In this document: piece by piece, positions 49,401 through 61,000 of the stretch
Layout of the letters: the number at the start of each line of letters is the position of its first letter
Numbering within the stretch: position 1 is the first letter of the stretch
Assembly (NCBI RefSeq): GCF_020740795.1
Contig: NC_067295.1
Span: forward strand, 2,046,501 to 2,110,500
Direction of reading: 5' to 3'
Length of the DNA: 64,000 nt
Source: Apus apus
Taxonomy: Eukaryota; Chordata; Aves; Apodiformes; Apodidae
The notes under the pieces: generated by a model
Told to the model about the DNA's origin: nothing
Seen by the model: the letters and a program-made list of their open reading frames with translations, nothing else
Database searches by the model: none
Program-made: the position numbers and the translations under genes

Positions 49401-50419
49401 TAAGAGGACTGGATAGTTTTGATTTATTTTTTTTCTTTTTAATTTTAGTCAATGCAGGGAACTCCAGACTGGAATGAGCTGAAGCTGTGGTGAAACTGCT
49501 GGATGTGTCAGGAATGTCAGATAGCTCTGGAACCCCATTATCCTCCCACGGATAAAGCCTCCTCCACCACAGGCATCTCCTGAGGTCCCTCTGCCAGCAG
49601 TACCCTGCACCCTGAGCATGACTTCCTGCAGCTGCAACATCTGGGTCTGGCTGGGGAATGGGCTAGAAACAGGGACAAAGAAAGGGTGGAGAAAGGATTT
49701 TGGAGGGCTCCAATGGGGTACGTGGAGGGGAAAAATGGTCTGCAAAAGCCTTCACTGAGGCCAGAGCAGAGGGAAGGTTTCTGCTGGTGTGTGTGTGCTC
49801 AGGGCTGGCACCTCCCATCAGGGCTCTGGGCACCAAGGGATGTGCTGTAGATGAGCAATGCAGCCATTGGGGCTCTCACCAGCATCCTGATGGAAACAGA
49901 GGATGAGGAGGGTGGGAAGGAAATGCTGGGCAATGGGACCCAAGCAGCTGAGATAGCTGAGAGCAGGGGAGGACCTGCATAAAATACCTTTGAGAGTGGT
50001 TTGTTTCTAAGTATGCAAATTTCTCACGCATCCTCTTCAGGGTTGCAGGCTGTGATGGAAGCAGGAGCAGGGGTGATGCTTCCAGGCTTGTAAACCCATT
50101 TTCATCATTCATTTACTTTGCGGAGAGGCCACTTAAAAGATTCTGTCTTTGCAAAGGCTCTGAGATCTCAAAGATTTGGTATTTGTTTTACACAAGGGTC
50201 ATTAACTTCTGTGTCTTCCCATCCTGATACATGATGATGGTTTTTTACTGCCCAGCAGGGATGGGAGCTGGTGCCAGTCTAGCTTCTGGAGTACTTTGGT
50301 ACTTTTGGTAAAATTGCCACCTGAGACTGTCATATGTTCAGTCTAGTGCTTTTAGCCCTGTCCTATGAAAGAGAGCATGGAGAGAAGATAAACAAAGCCA
50401 GGGTGCTTGGAGCAATATC

Positions 50420-50425
50420 TTTATT
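50420..50425 (-). terminator. C1QTNF8: Candidate distal poly(A) signal for C1QTNF8
   Basis: TTTATT on the + strand reads AATAAA on the minus strand, about 1.15 kb after the C1QTNF8 stop codon. It is one of two candidates and its use is unknown. Confidence 0.25.
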
Positions 50426-50664
50426 TCAGCTACTTTTCCAAACAGCTGCGGGTAAGTCCAGCAGTGAAGCTTTTTCCTGGCAAGAAATTTTAATGTACCC
50501 ATCACACAAATGGCTCTGGATGCAAACAAGAGGCTGGGGGGTGGGCAAGGAGGAACTGGGGAAAAGGATTTTTCTTGCTGCTGTGTGTACCTTGCCACTG
50601 GAAAGGAGGAAGAAAGAAAATAAATCCCCTAAAATATCTCTGCCTGCAGCAAAGCACCGTTTGT

Positions 50665-50670
50665 TTTATT
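50665..50670 (-). terminator. C1QTNF8: Candidate poly(A) signal for C1QTNF8
   Basis: AATAAA on the minus strand (GAAAAATAAAACAAACGG context), about 0.9 kb after the stop. It is the first canonical signal I find downstream of the stop, making a 3' UTR of about 900 bases plausible. Confidence 0.4.
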
Positions 50671-51570
50671 TTTCTTTTTCTTTTTTTCCAGTTTTCTGCT
50701 TCCCAGAAATGAGGGTCCTGTAAGTTCATGATTTCCAGCCTTGAGCACAGCCGCAAATTCCAGCTCTGAAATCAGATCCTAAGGCAGGCCCCACAGTATT
50801 CCTTAAAATGGGAAATACATTCCCAGCCACGTTGGAGGTGCTGGTGTGAGAAGCATTGCCAGCAGCACGAAGTCTAGCAAAGGCAGAGCACGTGGCTCCA
50901 GCTCTACTGAAAGCCTTTTCCCTCTGAAAAAGCTTTGCCAGGTGGACACGCTGGTATTTAGCTGACTCCAGCATCGTGCTCTCTGCGGGGAATATTACAC
51001 AAAATGGAGAAAAAATGTAAGTTAGGGTAAATGTACTGTGCAAAATATTGTTCTTAGCACCAGCTGGGTTCTTGCCTACCTGAATGGAGCAGAGCTGGGG
51101 CAGATGCTGGTGAGTGTGGGCTCTTACTGGCAACACTGCACGCTGCAAAGGTACCTGAGTATTGTTGTGGGAGTAAAAACATTTCGTAACTAGCACCCAG
51201 AGAACTGGTACCTGCAGGTGATCCTTAGATAGAATTAAAATGGTTTCTCTAAAGCAGAGCAAAGAAGTTAAATTTTTGCCACCAACTTGGCAAACTCTTT
51301 AGGGATGTTGCTGGGGGTCTACAGAGGGCAGCCGAACTGGGGTCTTCTGTATGTGTCTTCCCCAGGGCACATAAGGGCTGAAGCCTTCTTGGTACTTGGG
51401 TAGCTTCTATCACCTTGAAACAGTCCCCTCCATCCACACAGGTGTTCTTGGCATGGGCAGACAACCCTGTCAGCAGGCCAGGAGGCCTGTAACCCCTCCA
51501 TGTGGGACTAGACATGCATTTCTAAGAGGGAAGTATCTACCAAAGCTTTGAGCCTAGAGCTGATGAAGGG
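50671..51570 (-). other. C1QTNF8: Putative C1QTNF8 3' UTR / downstream flank
   Basis: Sequence between the C1QTNF8 stop and the first canonical poly(A) signal. It contains a 178-codon open frame on the same strand (50726-51262) with no recognisable domain. Part of that frame starts just after an AG preceded by a weak pyrimidine tract near 50996. I read it as chance within a 3' UTR, but a separate exon cannot be excluded. Confidence 0.45.
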
Positions 51571-52118
51571 CTACTCTACTGCTGGCTTGATTAAATGGCC
51601 GTTGAAGATGATGTAAACATCAGACTCCTCACTGTAGATGGCATTTTCTCTTTCCCGCTTGAACATCCTCACCCAGACCTCATCTCCTTCCTGCAGGTCC
51701 AGCATCAGGCTCTGGCTCTGCATGATGCTCCGGTCACTGGGCTGGGCATAGAGGATGGCCACCTCTTTCTCATTCTTCATCAAGTGCAGGTAGGTCTCCT
51801 TGAAGTTCCAGGTGTGGACATTGAGGCTAAAGTAGTAGATTCCTGCAACGTAGCAGAAGAACTTCCCCGAGAACATATTGAAGTGCTTGTAGAGGTTCAC
51901 AAACTCAGTGTCAAAAGTGACGTGCTGGAAGTAGTCGGAGCTATGAAGGGGTTTTCTCCGACCCACCGAGAAAGCAGCATAGAGCTGCTTGCAGGAATGG
52001 CCTTGAGGGCCAGGCTGGCCTTTCTGTCCCTTCCGCCCATTAAAGCCACGTAGCCCTCTTTCTCCTGCTTTCCCAACTGTTCCAGGGTATCCTTTCTCTC
52101 CCATTTCACCCTTCTCAC
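51571..52118 (-). other. C1QTNF8: C1QTNF8 last coding exon (collagen and C1q domains)
   Basis: A single exon of 548 coding bases carries all 14 collagen triplets and the full C1q domain, ending in TGA or equivalent at 51571-51573. Acceptor: minus-strand ATGCTTGCAG|GTGAGAAG, with the first exon base at 52118. An in-frame ATG upstream at 52194 lies in the intron and should not be used as a start. The intron phase is 1: the first G of codon 76 is in the preceding exon. Confidence 0.93.
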
Positions 52119-53101
52119 CTGCAAGCATAAAGGAAAACCTTGTCAAACAGAAGCCCACAATCCCCAAGCTGCAGCCACCTCCTGCTGGAGACAACCAGCA
52201 AAGCAGCTGCTAAACCATCATCTCCTCAGCACAGGTATCTGGAAGACGCTGGCACCTTCTCAGTTCTCAGAAGGGTGAAAATGCCAGGTGAGAGCTTGGC
52301 TCCATGGAACTTCTGGTGCCAATGTTCAACATCCAGTAGTAGAACTCTATGACCTGATCATGCTGTTTATGTGAACCCAGCCTTGATGAGCCCTTTGTGC
52401 AGAGGTTAGGGCAAGAAATGCTCCTGGTTTTGCAGAGGTCTGATTTGGGCCTGGGAGAGGTAATTGGTTTTCTCTGCTCTGCTTTTCCCTCTCCCAGGGC
52501 TCCTGGCCCATCTCCAGTTGGGATACACTTAGTTTTTGTTTGCCTGCCTTACTGAGACAGCAACGAGCACCAGAAGGAGGGCATGAGCCTCTTTCCCACT
52601 TTCTGAAGCTGCATTTAGTAATTCTGAACTAACATTTGTATCTGGCTTTTAGCGTGACCTAACATGAGCTTCCAGGGATTCTGCTTTTTGATGGATACGA
52701 GCCTTTTGCCAGCTCCTTACTTGTACCAATTTAGAGGCTGTGCCGTGTCACCTCTTGACCTTCTTTTGGGTGACATCAGCAGAGGAGTTCCTTGGTGTGG
52801 GGAGGAGCTCAGCGTGCAAAACGAAGGTGAGCAAGCAAGACAAAGGATGTCCTTACAGCAGTTGGCTTTACCCACCTTTGAGGATGGTGATATCTATAGT
52901 GGGCTGGACTTTGGGTACCGAGTAGGCAGGGTCACTGCTCATCCTCGTGTATCGTGAGGAGATGATGGAGACAGGCTGCTCCTGGGGCCCGCAGCAGCGC
53001 ACGCACGAGAGGCGCCGCGGCTCCCGCCTCGGCAGCCCCTGCTCCAGGGTGGCACCCACGGGTGCAGTGGACACCAAGAGCAGGAGAAACACCAGAGCCA
53101 T
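51571..53101 (-). CDS. C1QTNF8: Complement C1q/TNF-related protein 8 (CTRP8), two coding exons
   Basis: CDS join on the minus strand: 53101-52876, then 52118-51571. It encodes 257 residues (human CTRP8 is about 252). A secreted adipokine-like protein expected to form trimers and higher oligomers; human CTRP8 is reported as a ligand of RXFP1. Visible: signal peptide 1-18 ending PVGA; N-terminal Cys C33, C36, C37; the [10 protein letters not shown] linker at 67-76; 14 uninterrupted Gly-X-Y triplets 76-117; C118; and a C-terminal C1q domain 119-257. The domain fits the C1q signature spacing (F144, N150, F155, F162, G168, Y170, F172), with Leu174 at the final aromatic position. C1QTNF6 is the close paralogue, but the YAAFSVGRR and GHLIKPA wording and the SSTR5 neighbour favour C1QTNF8. 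No stop or frameshift. The ATG lies directly after an acceptor AG, so untranslated exons lie upstream. Confidence 0.94.
52119..52875 (-). other. C1QTNF8: C1QTNF8 coding-region intron (phase 1)
   Basis: 757 bases. Donor AAAG|GTGGGT on the minus strand at 52876/52875; acceptor TTGCAG at 52124-52119. Splicing rejoins AAA-GGT-GAG-AAG (K-G-E-K), restoring the ILKGEKGE sequence conserved in CTRP6/CTRP8. No repeat or additional exon was recognised inside. Confidence 0.9.
52876..53101 (-). other. C1QTNF8: C1QTNF8 first coding exon (signal peptide and Cys-rich N-terminus)
   Basis: 226 coding bases: 75 codons plus one base. The ATG at 53101-53099 is preceded at once by CAG of a pyrimidine-rich acceptor (CTTTGCTTACTCCAG), so the coding exon begins exactly at, or one codon around, the start. 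The exon is locally rich in CG (about 52985-53040) where it encodes the Arg/Cys-rich segment. Confidence 0.9.
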
Positions 53102-54448
53102 CTGGAGTAAGCAAAGGAACAGAAATGATTAACAGGGTGATTCCAGTCAGATGGGCCATCTGTCAGTGTCGCCACACAGTGTGTTTCTGCTGGTTAAATA
53201 TTAGCTGATTGGTAGTGGCACCAGGAGACTCCAGGTGGGAAGGGTGCCCCACCAAGTACTGTTTACAAGCAACACAAAGGGCAACCCCTGCCTCCCATTA
53301 CGGTTGAAATAGCTGGCAAGAGACATCAGGGAAACAGAAGAAATAAACCCAAAACCCAACCACAACCTGTGAGATCAGAAGCTAAGGCTGAGATGCCCAG
53401 AGCTGTCACAGCAGCTCTGCTCAGGGCACACTCACTGCCTGGCAAAAGGTCCTGGGGAAAAGGCACAATGTCTTCCTCTGACAGTGGTTTCTTGCCACCC
53501 TGAAAAATTCAAAATTAGAAGCAGAAAATGAAAATTGATTTAAATATAGAGCCTAAAGCTGTTTTATTTCCCTTGGGGTTTTGTTTGTTTGGTTTTTTCT
53601 CATTTGTTTTGTTTTGTTTTTAGGAAAAACCTGAAGGGAAATGAAACTATAAGAAATCAAAAGTATTTGTCCCTTTACATAGTTTCCTGCAGCCTCTTGC
53701 TGGCAACCTCTCTCCAAGGTGACTATGCCAAGAAGTTTGTGGCTTTGACCATATCCATTTGCTGCTCTTAGCACAAGTTCTGTGTATGGTTTGTATTTTT
53801 ATTTTCCAATGTGCAGAATGGAAAAACAAATAGCTGCAAAAAAACAGAGTGAAATGGGATTCACAAACACCAGCTTTTGAGATCATTTATTGCATCTTCA
53901 TCTGCCAGTAGCAAGCTCCAAAGGCCCTGAACACTGGGTGAAATAATGGAGACAAAGTGCTTCAGGTGGTGCAAAGGAGGAGAGTTTTCTCCAGCTCCCC
54001 ATTGCCTTCCTTCTTGAGGAGACACTGGAGCTGGAGATGGGCAACTGCCTCCTACCAGGTGTAATTAATGTCATTCTCCTGATTGCAGTGGTGTTCCATA
54101 TAGGACAGATTTTGGACTGATGCCTTTTTGGACCTTATCCAAAGCCCAATTAGTCCCATGGACTCTTGTTGACCTCAGGCTGGGAACAACTTTTCCAGCT
54201 CCTCTTCTACCAGATTTAATTCCTGGAATATCTGGGGAAAGTTGGAGCTAGATGCCATGGGTTTTGGGAATAACTCAGTGAACTCACAGGTCCCATCTGC
54301 CGAGGGAAGGAAGGAGCCTGGAGCTCTGCAAAGGCTTCACTGGGCACAAAATGAACAGTTGAGGAAATGGGGAGACAAAAGATCAGCACAGGGCAAGGTA
54401 CTTGGATTCTCCTGGCCTTCTCAGGAGATGCTTTCTTCTAGTTCTTAC
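53102..54448 (-). other. Possible C1QTNF8 5' UTR intron and upstream flank
   Basis: The acceptor abutting the start codon requires an upstream non-coding exon on the minus strand. The best donor I see is GGGGCAG|GTAAGA, with its last exon base at 54449, which would make an intron of 1347 bases. The interval itself contains AT-rich unique sequence, T/G-rich patches near 53580-53625 and no recognised repeat. The pairing is a prediction only. Confidence 0.35.
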
Positions 54449-54970
54449 CTGCCCCAAAAGAACTGTCATTCACACCTTTTACTGGGTGCAATCCCCCTCC
54501 CTGGAAGCCTGCTGAATACTTAGCAGCAACATAATAACTTCTTCTGACAGCAGTGAAAGTTCTTTCATGAAATCTCTCATAACTTGCAAAGATCTCTCTA
54601 TTCATTATTGTACCTCATTTTAGGTACAAGCCTGAGGAGGGATTTGTACACCTTTTGTATCCACCTTCAGAGCCTGAATCCCATTTTCAATAAGTCCTTT
54701 TTAATTTTCGTGCTCTTCTTCAGCCATCTTTGTGCTTCTGAACAGGAATGCAATACTAGTCTAAACGGACAGCAGGTCATAAATAACCAGCTCATACGTG
54801 ACCAGAACAGAAAGTTTGTACTGTGGAGATCATCTAGGGTTCACATAATGTTTCTGGAGTCTCCCCTGCTGGGATTATAGTTCATGTATATATACAATGG
54901 TTTAAAGAAGACCCCCCAAGAAGCCAGGCACCAGGAGACTCTTGCAGGGCAAGCTGAAATTGTCTCTGTT
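54449..54970. other. Non-coding stretch; possible C1QTNF8 first exon region
   Basis: If the donor at 54449 is real, the untranslated first exon of C1QTNF8 lies just to its right, within roughly the first 100-200 bases here. No CpG island and no clear TATA box mark a promoter. Otherwise I see only unique AT-rich sequence. Confidence 0.3.
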
Positions 54971-55056
54971 GATCTAGTTGAAAATGTCCCTGCTCACTGC
55001 AGGGGGGGTTGGACTAGATGAACTTTAAAGGTCCTTTCCAATCCCAACCATCCTGT
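54971..55056 (+). mobile_element. CR1 LINE 3'-end fragment
   Basis: About 85 bases of sense CR1 tail: GATCTAGTTGAAAATGTCCC, TGCTCACTGCAGGGGGGGTT and GGACTAGATGAACTTTAAAG, followed by TCCTTTCCAATCCCAACCAT. The terminal octamers are degraded. The wording groups it with the copy at 8141 and not with those at 8465 and 41231. Confidence 0.92.
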
Positions 55057-56120
55057 GTTCACTCAGAGTCCTGGGCAACCAGGGCCAATATATCCTCTTT
55101 TGAACTAGAAGTTATTTAGCCCTTCTCAGGAGTGTGAGCAGTCAATAACTTCAGGATAAAGTATTAGATTACACTATCAAGACATTAAAACCAGAAGACA
55201 TGAGTGCTCATAATACTTTTGTGAAGGAGAAAGAGCATTCATTAAATGTGGTAGTCATTATGGGTGGAATGAAAGGACTAATAAATATGAAGAAATTGCT
55301 TTACATTTTTATAGGTCATTCTTCTCCTCAAGATGAATGGCTTTCCTATTTTTAGAATTGACTTCAGGGGCAAAAATAGTCTGACAAATCAGTGCTCAGG
55401 TTGTGCACGTTGCACATTGCTCTAATCCAAGCACCCAGTGAAGAAATTGTGGCTACTTGCATGATTCATGAAGAACAATTTCTCAAGTTATTGGCTAGAA
55501 ATTGCATTGGGGAAAAAAAAGAAAAGAAAAAGAAAAAAAGAAAAAAAGAAAAAAAAAAGAAGGAAATAAATGATTCAACTACCCAGTTGATTCAGGGCAT
55601 CCTGGAGCTGACACCCCCACACCAGGTTTTCCTTCCAAAAATTAGAAGAGTCAGTTCATTAAAGTGACAGAAATGTGTGTTTAGTTACAGTATCTGTGAT
55701 ATGAAACTTTAATGATGACTATGAATAAACAGCTTTAGATTTCCAGTTTTCTCCTGACAGGAGAAGTGAAACAGGGAAGAGGAGGGGAGAAAGAAGCCTG
55801 AGAGGACTGCAAGCAGTGGGGGATGGATTCAGCAGGGATGACTACTGGAAGATACCCAGCACAAAATGGGAGATTGGGTGAAGAGTAACCTGAAACCAGA
55901 GAAATCAAATGTGCAATAGGAAAGGAAACAAATCAGGTAAAGATTTCCTTATACCAAAATCATGTTAACCTGGAGAAAAGAATGACTCCTTTGCTTGCAA
56001 TAGATAATTTTAAGATAAATTGTTTGCTTGTCCCATGACACTTTCAAGCCTCTCCACTCCAAAGCCATGAAGCACAGCACAGCTTTTGCAAGTGGAACTG
56101 GGGTGAAACTCAACAACCAA
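55057..56120. other. Non-coding stretch
   Basis: No gene seen. It contains the (A)nG-rich tract at 55513-55566; the surrounding open frame of about 91 codons is merely a read-through of that lysine-rich simple repeat. The remainder is AT-rich unique sequence. Confidence 0.6.
55513..55566. repeat. (A)nG simple repeat
   Basis: About 54 bases consisting only of A runs (four to ten long) separated by single G residues. A homopurine microsatellite, likely length-variable. Confidence 0.9.
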
Positions 56121-56178
56121 GTTAGAACCTGATGATCTTGAAGGTCCCTTCCAACCTTAACCATTCTATGATTCTAAT
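56121..56178 (+). mobile_element. CR1 LINE terminal fragment
   Basis: The last 55-60 bases of a CR1 element: GTTAGAACCTGATGATCTTG, AAGGTCCCTTCCAACCTTAA, then CCATTCTATGATTCTA, the octamer terminus. Very short and 5'-truncated. Confidence 0.88.
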
Positions 56179-58039
56179 CAATGTGAATTTAATCTGATGC
56201 CGAGGAAGGAATTTTGCACATGGTAAATGGGCAGATCAAGCTTTTGGGCAACATTTTTACAAACCAAATTAAAATTTAGGAATGATGAAATGAGACAGCT
56301 GAACTTGATGAAAAGGCAGTTAATTTCAGTGAATTTTGATGAGGATGGCTGGTGGTTGCCTTCATTCTAACATTAAAATATATGTTATTGTTGGAGACCT
56401 ATTTAAATGTCATGAAAGGTTTCTTTGACTGAAACCACCCTTTAACCAAGGTTTAAAAAGACTGAGTTTTCTCTCCCTTTTATTCCTTTTTGAACTTCTG
56501 AGTGGAAAGACAAAATTAAAATATTTGTTCAAGTTTTTCTGCCTGGACCAAAACAAGAAGCAAAAGTAAGTGAAATTACCAGTCTCCTTGCCTAAAACTC
56601 AACCCCTCCTGTTGTTAAAGGGTCTGTTGGTCTGTCTAAGCAGAGCTGAAAACACAAATCCTTTGATGGCTGCTGCCCAACAGTGCTGGTGAGGATGCAG
56701 TGCCCAAACCAGGGATGCTGTTGTCTACCATGCTCAATCTAAGGCAGAACAGATGATTAAGTGACAGATTATTGCTTTGCACTGACCTTGGAAGTATGCT
56801 GATTTAAGTACAATCCACCAAGCTTTTTATTTCTGCATTTTTTTTCATGCCATGAATAGTCTACACCAGAAGACCTGGTTTTCCAGCAACAACTGGCATT
56901 CCTGCCAGCAAGAAAAGCCAAATTCCTCCCTTGCAGGACTTCAGAGAGGCCACAAACCTTTACAAGGGAGGGACAGAAACCATTAGTCCCAGTTCAGGGA
57001 GTTAAGTGATGTGATTCTTTCTTCTTGTGTGTGATAACGACTTTGAATATATTCTCTTGACACTATTACAGCTGGAGAGAACCTTGATTGATTTTTTTGG
57101 TTCATGATTGAGTTTAATCTTACAGATCAAGGTAGACAGTTTATGTATGAGGTACATTTGCTTGTGCAAAGCTTTTTAATCATCCTGTGTACCTGAAGGA
57201 TTTTAACACATTGATATAAAGTAACAGATCTGGGCAACAGGAATGATAAGAAATCCCCATCATATCTGCAAAAATAGTTCACTTGCTCTGCACCCAGAGA
57301 AAGTAAAGCAAGAATGCAAAGCAAGCCACCCTGGAGGCTGGACCAAAAGGTTTTCCCTGGGATAAGCAACCTGATGTTTGGAACTTGAAGCTGAATTTTG
57401 GCCAAGCCATGACTGGTCCCTCAGCACTGCCAGAAGCCCATGGGGTGTGCAGGGCAAGGCAAAGGTACAGCTCCAAACCCACCCAGGTTGTCACTGGGTG
57501 CAGAATGTCCTCTCCTGCAGTGACGCACAAAGAATAAATCCCACCAGTAACTGTGCTGAGCTCACACGCTGCAATACTGAGAATTCACCCTGCAGAAATT
57601 GCTCCTGGATCCCTGAGCTTGTGCTTTAAATTTCTGTCAATCTTTTCCTTCCTGCTATTCCTCAGACTTCACTGGGAAAAGCCCCCTATGACTGTCTGGT
57701 CTAAACTCACAGCACATGGGACAACAGAGGCCACTGCCCATTTTAATTAGTGACAAACCTTGACTGAAAACCCTGGAGGGGCATGAAGACTAAAACCACT
57801 TCTTTGCACTGCAGAGATGGAAAACACATGGATGTGTCTGCCTCACATCTCAGCACTGTTCCAGAGGTGGAAAATATTCCAGTTCTGCTTTTTTACCTCT
57901 TATCTTGTGTCAAGCCTTGACCTTCTCACTGCTCCAGAGCTCCTTGCATCACCAGCAGCAGGAAACGAAGCATCGTTAGGGCTGGGTTTGTCTGGACACT
58001 GGACTTCCTCTTGGAAATTATTTCTTCAGATTTGTTTTC

Positions 58040-58054
58040 TTTTTTTTTTTTTTT
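58040..58054. repeat. Poly(T) run
   Basis: A T run of about 15 bases preceding AATTTTC. A simple homopolymer. Confidence 0.75.
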
Positions 58055-61000
58055 AATTTTCTTCCCCAGGAGGATCTAAAATTTCTTCATGAGCAACTTC
58101 TTGTAGAAAAGCCCAAAACACTGAAAGATCTTGTGTGATTTTCCAAGGCAAAGCTGCCACAGCTCAGCCGTTCCTCTGTCCGTGGTGCCAGAGCTGAGCC
58201 CAGGGCAGCTCCTTCCCACTCAATGCCACTGGGATGCTCCACTCCAGCCGAGCACCAGGAGCCCATCTGCAGCCATGAAGTGACTGGAGGGCTCCCAGAC
58301 AGGGATATTTGGATCCTGAGAAGCAATGTGGTCACAGAGTTTCGGCTGCCTGCAGTGCTTTGCAGCTGACCCATGTTAACGCCCTCCCGCCTGCTGTGTT
58401 TACACGGGCACTGGGGTGAAGAGGAGCAGGTTTGGGAGAGCTGCGGAGGACAGCTGGAGTGGCTTGAGCCCTGCAGGGGCACAGCCAGGATCTGGCCCTG
58501 GTCCAAGGATGTGAGCTGCATCCATACTGATGATGGCCTGGGGGAATATTTGGTCCGTGAAGCTGTAGTTCCTTTATCTGTGTTGTTTGTTATTTTCTGG
58601 TGCTTTTTTAGAGTGTGCCTATTTCCAGTGTGGGTGAAGGGCCTTAATTCTGCTGTCCTGGAAGGAGCTGGGAAATATCTTCACCCCATCAACCCATGTC
58701 CTTGTGCAGCAGCAGCTCGTGGGGTCACCACATGTTCTCTCCAGCTGTGATTTCACTTGGCAGCCACGGGCAGAGCCCAGGAGCCCGAGCAAACACCCCT
58801 TCCCATCACCTGCACAGACCTGGGAGATGGGATGGATTTAAAGCAGTTCCCTGCAGGTGCTATGGGAGCAGGAGCTGTGTCTGATGGAAATCAGTCCTGT
58901 GTACTTGGCAATGTCTTGGAAAAGGCCCTGCTCCAGGCTGGGCGGGTCCCTGAAAGCCATCCCACCTCCACAGCCAGCCCAGTCAGGGACTCCGCTGCCA
59001 AGGCACAGGCGAACGTACAGTCAGTAATTTCCAGGGCAGCTTCTCCCACAGAGCAAATCCTCCTGACAAAATGGAAGGCACCCACCCCTCCTTTGCCCTT
59101 CCCAGGAGGAGAGCAATTTTCCTTGGACTGTCACTGCTGACTCAGTGCTCCAGGAACTTGGCTTTACATGTGCCCAAAGAAAGCCAGCAGAGGTGTCCCT
59201 GCAGTGGGTCCCATGCCATCCCAGCTGGGTGGGTGGGAGCACCAGGACACGGGTGCTGGCAGCAGAGGACCATCCCATCTTCACTGTGAATCCCTGCTTA
59301 CACCTCAGGAATGAGCAGCACATTCCAAATGACTGCAGTTCTCCAGCAAGGCTGGAGAAGCAGAGTCCCATGAAAGTTTCCATATCTGCAGAGGATGCCA
59401 GGAAATGGCCCTTTCCTGCCCGGGGCTCCTGAGCTTGCAGCTGAGCCAGATGGGGCTCCGTCCCCATCCCAGTGCCCAGCCACAGCTGGGTGCAAAGTCA
59501 GACCAGAAGGAAGCAGCATCCTGGAGTGCTAAAGGTGGGCAGTGAAACAAGGAGAGCTGGGAGGAACAAATGAAAGCTCAGCTCAGCACTAATCAGGCAC
59601 TTACTGCTCTTGCTGCAGAGAAGCAGAAAAAAAGGAGGCAAAGCAGAGCAGGCTGAGACCACCGCACTGCACATCTCACCAAGCAACCTGTTTCTGCAGG
59701 GATCTTTCTTCCCAACAGCATATTTTTCCCCCCAATTTTTTCAGATCCATTTAACTTACCCCGTGCCTCAGGACCCCCTGCCTCTCACTGTCCTGGCTGC
59801 TGCTGAGCAGGACACACACTGAAAGGTGCCCTTCACTCGGGGGTTTGTGCTCTCGGTGGCGGCTGCAGCTTCCCAGCTGGAGTCCAAATGAAACATGGAA
59901 AGTCAGCCCAGCTCCTTGTGAAACCCAGCAGCTAAGTTGTTTGCAAAAGCAGGGCTTTATTTTTATTTTTTTTTTCTTGTTTCTTTGCTTGCATCAACTC
60001 GTGCTGGGTTCCTGTGCTTTTGTCCCGTTACAGTTTCCTGCGGACTCGCAGCCAGGCTGCGTGGTGCCTCTCACAATGAAGACTGAAAAAACTGTGAATT
60101 AAAAAAATGTAGCAAAAAACCACAGACCCAAAACCACATCCAGTGTTCCAGCCAAGAGAGAAAGTGCTGGGATCATATGGAAATAATTTTTCTGTGAGAG
60201 ATTGCAGCATCTTTTTAGGCAGGAGAAAGGAGAAGAAGTAAAAAAACCCGAAACCAAACAAGCCACAATAAAAGCTCTGGCTTTTGTGTACAAGCTGCAG
60301 AAGCTCCAAAAGCTTTTTGAAGTGAGCAGCCATAGGAACTGCCCCTGCAGTGACCTGGGGAGGGTGTAGGTGTGTGTCTGGGGGCCTGGGAACAGGCCAG
60401 CACAAGGGAAGGTGTCACCTCCCTGCTGAAAAACAAACTGGTGATTCTTTGCTTTGTGTCAGCAGAAGTGGGGCCAGTCTCAGGAAGATGATGTGCAGCT
60501 GCAGGATGCTTTTTGCCCTCTTTGCTTCCCAGGCATTTTCAGAGAAGCTGTCCAGACCTGTCCTTGCTGGGCTGGTCCATCTTCAGAGGAGCTCAGGGTG
60601 GTCCTGCCCATGTGTGAGTCCCTTGGGAGGGCTCATGGCCACCACGGGGTGAGGAGGATGCAGAACTGAGCACGGTCACACATGCCCACAGGATCATCCC
60701 TCTGCCAGAAGGTAACTGGGGTTGTAGCACAGGTGGCTTTTGTCCGAGGGCCTGCTGGGACAAGGGGGGTCTCAGAGCACCCTGAATGTGACACACCTCC
60801 CTGGCCCCAGCTGAGCAGCTGCACCAAGGCTGTGAGATTTTAGTGCCCTCACTTTCTCAGCTGGAACTGCAAATTTCACCATGTCCAGCCCTGAGGAAAA
60901 AAACCCAACACATTGGTGGCTTTGTTTAAAGCCAGGTTTGGGCTCTGAATTTGGGTTTTTTTTTGGTTGTTTCACCCTCTCTTCCCTTTCTTTTTTTCTT

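Larger units (their letters stand above)
41358..50419. other. Non-coding stretch between SSTR5 and C1QTNF8 (right part)
   Basis: No recognisable gene. Many open frames of 60-160 codons exist in GC-richer parts (41.5-41.9 kb, 44.1-45.1 kb, 45.7-46.2 kb), but they overlap each other in several frames and lack domains. A small tandem duplication lies at 46436-46458 and a poly(A) tract at 44276-44289. Around 48455-48492 there is a weak resemblance to a minus-strand CR1 tail that is too short to call. Confidence 0.55.

Noticed and set aside
52119-52194. In-frame ATG at 52194 as the C1QTNF8 start
   Set aside because: It lies upstream of a clear acceptor at 52119-52124. The upstream exon with signal peptide and the phase-matched donor at 52875 give the family-like N-terminus.
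55392-55667. Lysine-rich 91-codon open frame
   Set aside because: It reads through the (A)nG simple repeat.
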